Positions 60,721 through 64,000 of a DNA stretch of 64,000 bases are shown here, one piece after another (positions within the stretch are counted from its first letter, which is position 1; every line of letters begins with the position of its first letter). Source of the stretch: Chamaecyparis obtusa (Eukaryota; Streptophyta; Pinopsida; Cupressales; Cupressaceae); assembly GCA_027943335.1 (NCBI GenBank), contig BSBK01000871.1:384501-448500 (forward strand), given 5' to 3'. Position numbers and translations under genes: made by a program. The notes under the pieces were generated by a model. The model made no database searches. It saw nothing but the letters and a program-made list of their open reading frames with translations, and was not told the origin of the DNA.

Positions 60721-61578
60721 TGATGAAGGGTGCTCCCCTTAATACCACAAACACATAACAGAAACAGAGAAACCACAACAATATGCAAGAACAGAAAATT
60801 GGCTTCTTATTATCTCCACAAATGTGGAATTACAAACTTTTAGAATTACAATATGCAAAGCCACATGGGCATTCCCTTACAATATTCTGTAGGACAAAGC
60901 CTCGAATCAATACCCAGATCTACTACCCAGAACTATTCTGAACTACTTAAGACAATAATACAGCCTTCCTTATATAGGCAATTTTCCACCGCCTGGGAAG
61001 GTTCCAAAATTTTTAGCCAATAAGGCCGACCAAACTTAGAATTATTTTATTTTACATTTTATTACATCATAGTCGGCTCAAGATAACCTTTGAAACCCGA
61101 ACAGAAATTTTGAAGAAAATTATTTTCCGCCATTTCGGGTGGCCCAACTTCCGAAGACCATAAGTCATCACCAGTTGACCCGATCGGCTATTATAACCCC
61201 ATTTCGGAAATGCCATGAAGCGCTCTACAGGCTTGACCAGCACAAGCGCCCGTCACCCAAATTTACGACCTCATCCGGGGCCTCTAAAGCCTTCAAAACT
61301 GAGTTCAAAGTTTCTGTACCCTGCTGCCAATACCGAAAATCTTCAATATCTTCCAATATACACTTGATCTGGCAATGAAACTTTACTGGCAGACTTATAT
61401 GACCAAAATGAACCTCCAAGAAAGAAATCAGATCATTCTGAGCACATACAAAAATTACCAAAAATAGTAACTTTCCATAAATAGCAGCTCTGCACAAAAT
61501 AGCCCTTATTGAAAACAAAAACAGAAATATTTTTGGGTGATGCAAGATTGCTCTTACACCCAGGATGCTCCTGCATCA
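60721..61578 (-). repeat. 3' LTR of the right-hand gypsy element
   Basis: On the minus strand it begins TGATGCAGGAGCATCCTGGG at 61,578 and ends CACCCTTCATCA at 60,721. The polypurine-type tract ACCCCGGGTGTC (61,579-61,590) stands just inside, as in the outer gypsy (AACCCTGGGTGTC). Its minus strand ends in the array, so TSD base candidates are CTTTG. Confidence 0.88.
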
Positions 61579-61629
61579 GACACCCGGGGTAATTTGAGAA
61601 GTGACCCTGTCACAACTCAGGTGTGTAGA

Positions 61630-62744
61630 GGAAAACTAAGACGGTTAACCTCCTCCTTTGTTAGCCATGATGAATCTTCAACAGGTCATCCTTTCCACTT
61701 GACCAGATATTCTTCATATGTCCTGTTCCTTGTGCTTCTGCCAACACGACTGTCCAGTATATCTTCAATCTCCTTAGTGTCTGAACTAGTTGCTGGAATA
61801 CTCCACTGTGCTGTTGTGATCTCATCTTCAACACCTCCTTCATGATACTCTGTCAGATCTGAAATGTTAAACACTGGTGAAATATTTAGCTCAGTAGGCA
61901 ATTCTACCTCATATGCATTTCCTGAATCATGTTTCTTCAATATCCTGCATGGTCCAAACTTCTTCATTTTCAGCTTGTTATATGTACCAACTGGAAACCG
62001 CTCCTTCCGCAAATGAACCATGACTTCATCACCAACCTGAAATTCCTTATACCTCCTTTTCTCATCTGCCTTAGCCTTATACTGTGCGTTCATCTTGGTA
62101 ATATGCTTCCTCACCTCCTCATGGATGTTCTTCAAGTGTTCTGCAAAATCTTCAGCTTCAACACTTCTTATTTCTCCTTTATCTATCTTCCTCAATTCAG
62201 ATGCATTTCTTGGACTACTTCCATAGACAATCTGAAATGGTGATTTACCAGTGCTCCTGTTGACAGAATTATTGTATGCAAATTCTGCCTGTGGTAAAAT
62301 CAAATCCCATCTTGTTGGCTTATCTCCAACCAAACATCTCAGCAAATTTCCCAAACTCCTATTCACCACCTCTGTCTGTCCATCAGTCTGTGGATGATGT
62401 GATGAACTAAACTTCAAATCTGTCTTCAACTTTTTCCACAATGTACGCCAGAAATATCCAACAAACTTAGTGTCCCGATCTGAAACTATGGTCTTTGGCA
62501 AACTATGAAGTCTCACTACTTCTCTAAAAAACAATTCTGCTACATGAACAGCATCATTAGTCTTCTTGCAGGGAATAAAATGTGCCATCTTTGAAAATAT
62601 ATCAACTACCACAAAAATTGAATCGTGTCCTCGTTGTGTCCTCGGTAAACCAAGAACAAAGTCCATGCTGATATCCTCCCAAGGCTTCTCTGGTACAGGT
62701 AATGGCTGATACAACCCTGTATTCTGCGTCACTCTCTTCGCCAT
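61630..62744 (-). CDS. integrase and chromodomain of the right-hand gypsy element
   Basis: Same frame as the RT upstream, separated only by one TAG where Gln is expected (KKFV*SCRVCQ). The zinc domain closes with CRVCQMAKR. The core has ISMDFVLGLP (D28), TIVSDRDTKF (D89) and DGQTEVVNRS (E125) with DD35E spacing, so the catalytic triad is complete. The GPY/F-like region is RFPVGTYNKLKMKKFGPCRI. The chromodomain (EIEDILDSRVGRSTRNRTYE, EYLVKWKG) is cut by a TGA at 61,684-61,686, after which the frame continues (PVEDSSWLTKEEVNRL). Integrase would insert the cDNA in the nucleus, and the chromodomain would guide site choice. With two stops the copy is probably inactive but young-looking. Confidence 0.9.
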
Positions 62745-62762
62745 CTGACATACTCTACAACT

Positions 62763-64000
62763 CTATACAAACTTCTTCACATCTTGCTGCAACTGCGGCC
62801 AATAGTAATTCTCACTAACCAAAGAAAGGGTTTTGTCACGACCAAAATGTCCAGCCAATCCTCCGCTATGCTTCTCCTTGATGAGATTCTCCCTCATAGA
62901 ACTTCGTGGAATGCACAACTGACTCCCTCTGAATAGCATATCATCCTGGATGATGAAATCCAACCATTTTGTCCTGTCTAGAGTAACAGGTTCTGTACAA
63001 GCTTTCCAAGCTTCACCAAAATCAGGATCCTCTGGATACAAATTCTTGAGTTCCTTGAACCCAACCACTTCAATCTGCATTTCTGTCAGCAATAGTTGCC
63101 TTCTGCTAAGAGCATCTGCAACCTTATTAGACTTTCCACTCCTGTGTTTCAAAACAAATGTATAACTCTGCAAAAACTCAACCCATTTCAAATGCCTCTG
63201 ATTCAACTTTCCTTGACTATTCAAATATTGCAAAGCTTGATGATCAGTATACAAAACAAACTCCTTAGGAAGCAGATAATGTCTCCACTTCTTTAATGCC
63301 TGAACTATAGCATAAAATTCCTGATCATAAACAGAATATTTCCTCTTGGCATCATTTAACTTCTCACTGAAATAAGCAACAGGTTTACCTTCTTGGCTCA
63401 TAACAGCTCCTATTGCAGTACCACTAGCATCACAATCTACTTGAAACACCTTATTGAAATCTGGAAGTGCTAAAACGGGTTGTTCTGTAACTTTTTGTTT
63501 CAATAATTGAAAACTCTTTTCTGCCCCATTAGTCCACTTAAACTCTTTTCTATCCCCTCTCATTATTTCAGTCAAGGGTCCACAAATACTACTAAAATTT
63601 TGGATAAACTTTCTGTAAAAGCTAGCCAAACCATGAAAAGATCTTACCTCAGTAGCACTCCTTGGAGTAGGCCATTCAAGGATAGCCTGTACCTTCTCTA
63701 GGTCCATTTTTAGACCTTCTCCTGAAACTACAAATCCCAAATACACTAACTCTTTCTTCACAAAACTGCACTTCTTCAAATTAATCAACAATTTTTCTTC
63801 TCTCAACTTCTCAAATACCATACGAATATGCATCATATGCTCATCCAATGTCTTACTAAAGATCAAAATATCATCTAGGTAAACAATGACAAACTTACCC
63901 AGAAATTCTTTCAGAACCTCGTTCATGAGCCGCATGAAAGTGCTCGGTGCATTGGTTAGCCCAAAAGGCATGACTAACCACTCATACAGTCCTTCCTTTG
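62763..64000 (-). CDS. reverse transcriptase and RNase H of the right-hand gypsy element (partial)
   Basis: Open across the window edge; the residues before [17 protein letters not shown] are present (KEGLYEWLV). From that Met: YLDD active site at residues 31-34 ([13 protein letters not shown]), RT connection (VYLGFVVSGEGLKMD, ATEVRSFHGLASFYRKFIQN) and RNase H with VDCDASGTAIGAV (D181), VYDQEFYAIV (E218) and LYTDHQAL (D243). An integrase zinc-domain start (HSGGLAGHFGRDKT) closes the run before the single TAG at 62,760-62,762. All key catalytic residues visible are intact. The N-terminal RT, protease and Gag are outside the window. Confidence 0.93.
   Translation of the reverse strand, partial: KEGLYEWLVMPFGLTNAPSTFMRLMNEVLKEFLGKFVIVYLDDILIFSKTLDEHMMHIRMVFEKLREEKLLINLKKCSFVKKELVYLGFVVSGEGLKMDLEKVQAILEWPTPRSATEVRSFHGLASFYRKFIQNFSSICGPLTEIMRGDRKEFKWTNGAEKSFQLLKQKVTEQPVLALPDFNKVFQVDCDASGTAIGAVMSQEGKPVAYFSEKLNDAKRKYSVYDQEFYAIVQALKKWRHYLLPKEFVLYTDHQALQYLNSQGKLNQRHLKWVEFLQSYTFVLKHRSGKSNKVADALSRRQLLLTEMQIEVVGFKELKNLYPEDPDFGEAWKACTEPVTLDRTKWLDFIIQDDMLFRGSQLCIPRSSMRENLIKEKHSGGLAGHFGRDKTLSLVSENYYWPQLQQDVKKFV

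Larger units (their letters stand above)
60721..64000 (-). mobile_element. chromodomain Ty3/gypsy element, 3' half, cut by window edge
   Basis: The 3' LTR (60,721-61,578) and the integrase, RNase H and most of the RT are in the window. Gag, protease and the 5' LTR lie beyond 64,000. The LTR ends form TGATG...CATCA. The element was inserted in the 160-bp satellite (flank ACACTTTG directly before 60,721). It is related to the outer gypsy at 24-37 kb in both LTR start and protein sequence, but is much better preserved: the visible 2.3 kb of pol has only two stops. Confidence 0.93.

Overview
The window looks like a piece of a large, repeat-rich land-plant nuclear genome. It is AT-rich, has no bacterial operons, has plant-type GT-AG splice sites, and is built mostly of LTR retrotransposons, DNA-transposon relics and satellites. 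A gymnosperm (conifer-like) source is my best guess from the gene-poor, old, nested Ty1/copia and chromodomain Ty3/gypsy elements, but this is inference and not proven by the sequence. No intact host gene was found. Host-derived material is limited to pseudogene fragments and possible single exons.

Layout. 1-5.0 kb: AT-rich, no gene. 5.03-7.29 kb: decayed minus-strand Ty3/gypsy gag-protease with its primer-binding site and a probable LTR. 9.4-9.9 kb and 18.85-18.88 kb: a Q/S-rich coding relic and a second PBS-like site, probably one older minus-strand element. This is split by a complete Ty1/copia element at 10,823-17,639 (minus strand, TSD AGCTA). 17.6-24.4 kb: AT-rich, with one possible minus-strand exon. 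24,421-37,591: a plus-strand chromodomain Ty3/gypsy element (TSD CTTAA). Its reverse transcriptase is split by a nested LTR element at 27,163-34,364 (TSD AGTAT). The nested element carries a copia-like Gag half and a very long unknown ORF, but no polymerase or integrase. 37.6-42.1 kb: host-like flank with a first-exon pseudogene of a plant alpha/beta hydrolase (39.0-39.4 kb), microsatellites, and a LINE ORF1 (DUF4283-like) relic. 42.8-45.2 kb: a broken hAT transposase.

45.3-57.8 kb: the most unusual region. Two genes start just inside related inverted termini and point toward each other. On the left is a multi-exon gene of unknown function. On the right is a decayed protein of about 900 residues with a DDE-like triad. 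Between them, flanked by a 28-bp direct repeat, lies 5.4 kb holding a fragment of the SMU1 splicing-factor WD40 gene and a 358-bp tandem repeat. I read this as a two-gene DNA transposon carrying foreign cargo. 58.3-60.7 kb: a 160-bp satellite in which each unit is a double palindrome and the central loop occurs in both orientations. 60,721-64,000: a second chromodomain Ty3/gypsy element (minus strand, nearly open, cut by the window edge), inserted directly into that satellite.

How the parts relate. The insertions give a relative order: the outer gypsy is older than the nested element, and the satellite is older than the right-hand gypsy. The nested pol-less element shares its LTR start, G-run motif, PBS and polypurine-tract type with the complete copia element. 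This suggests that it depended on copia machinery for movement. Many breaks are stop codons and catalytic Asp-to-Asn changes of the C-to-T/G-to-A kind, as expected for long-methylated plant repeats.
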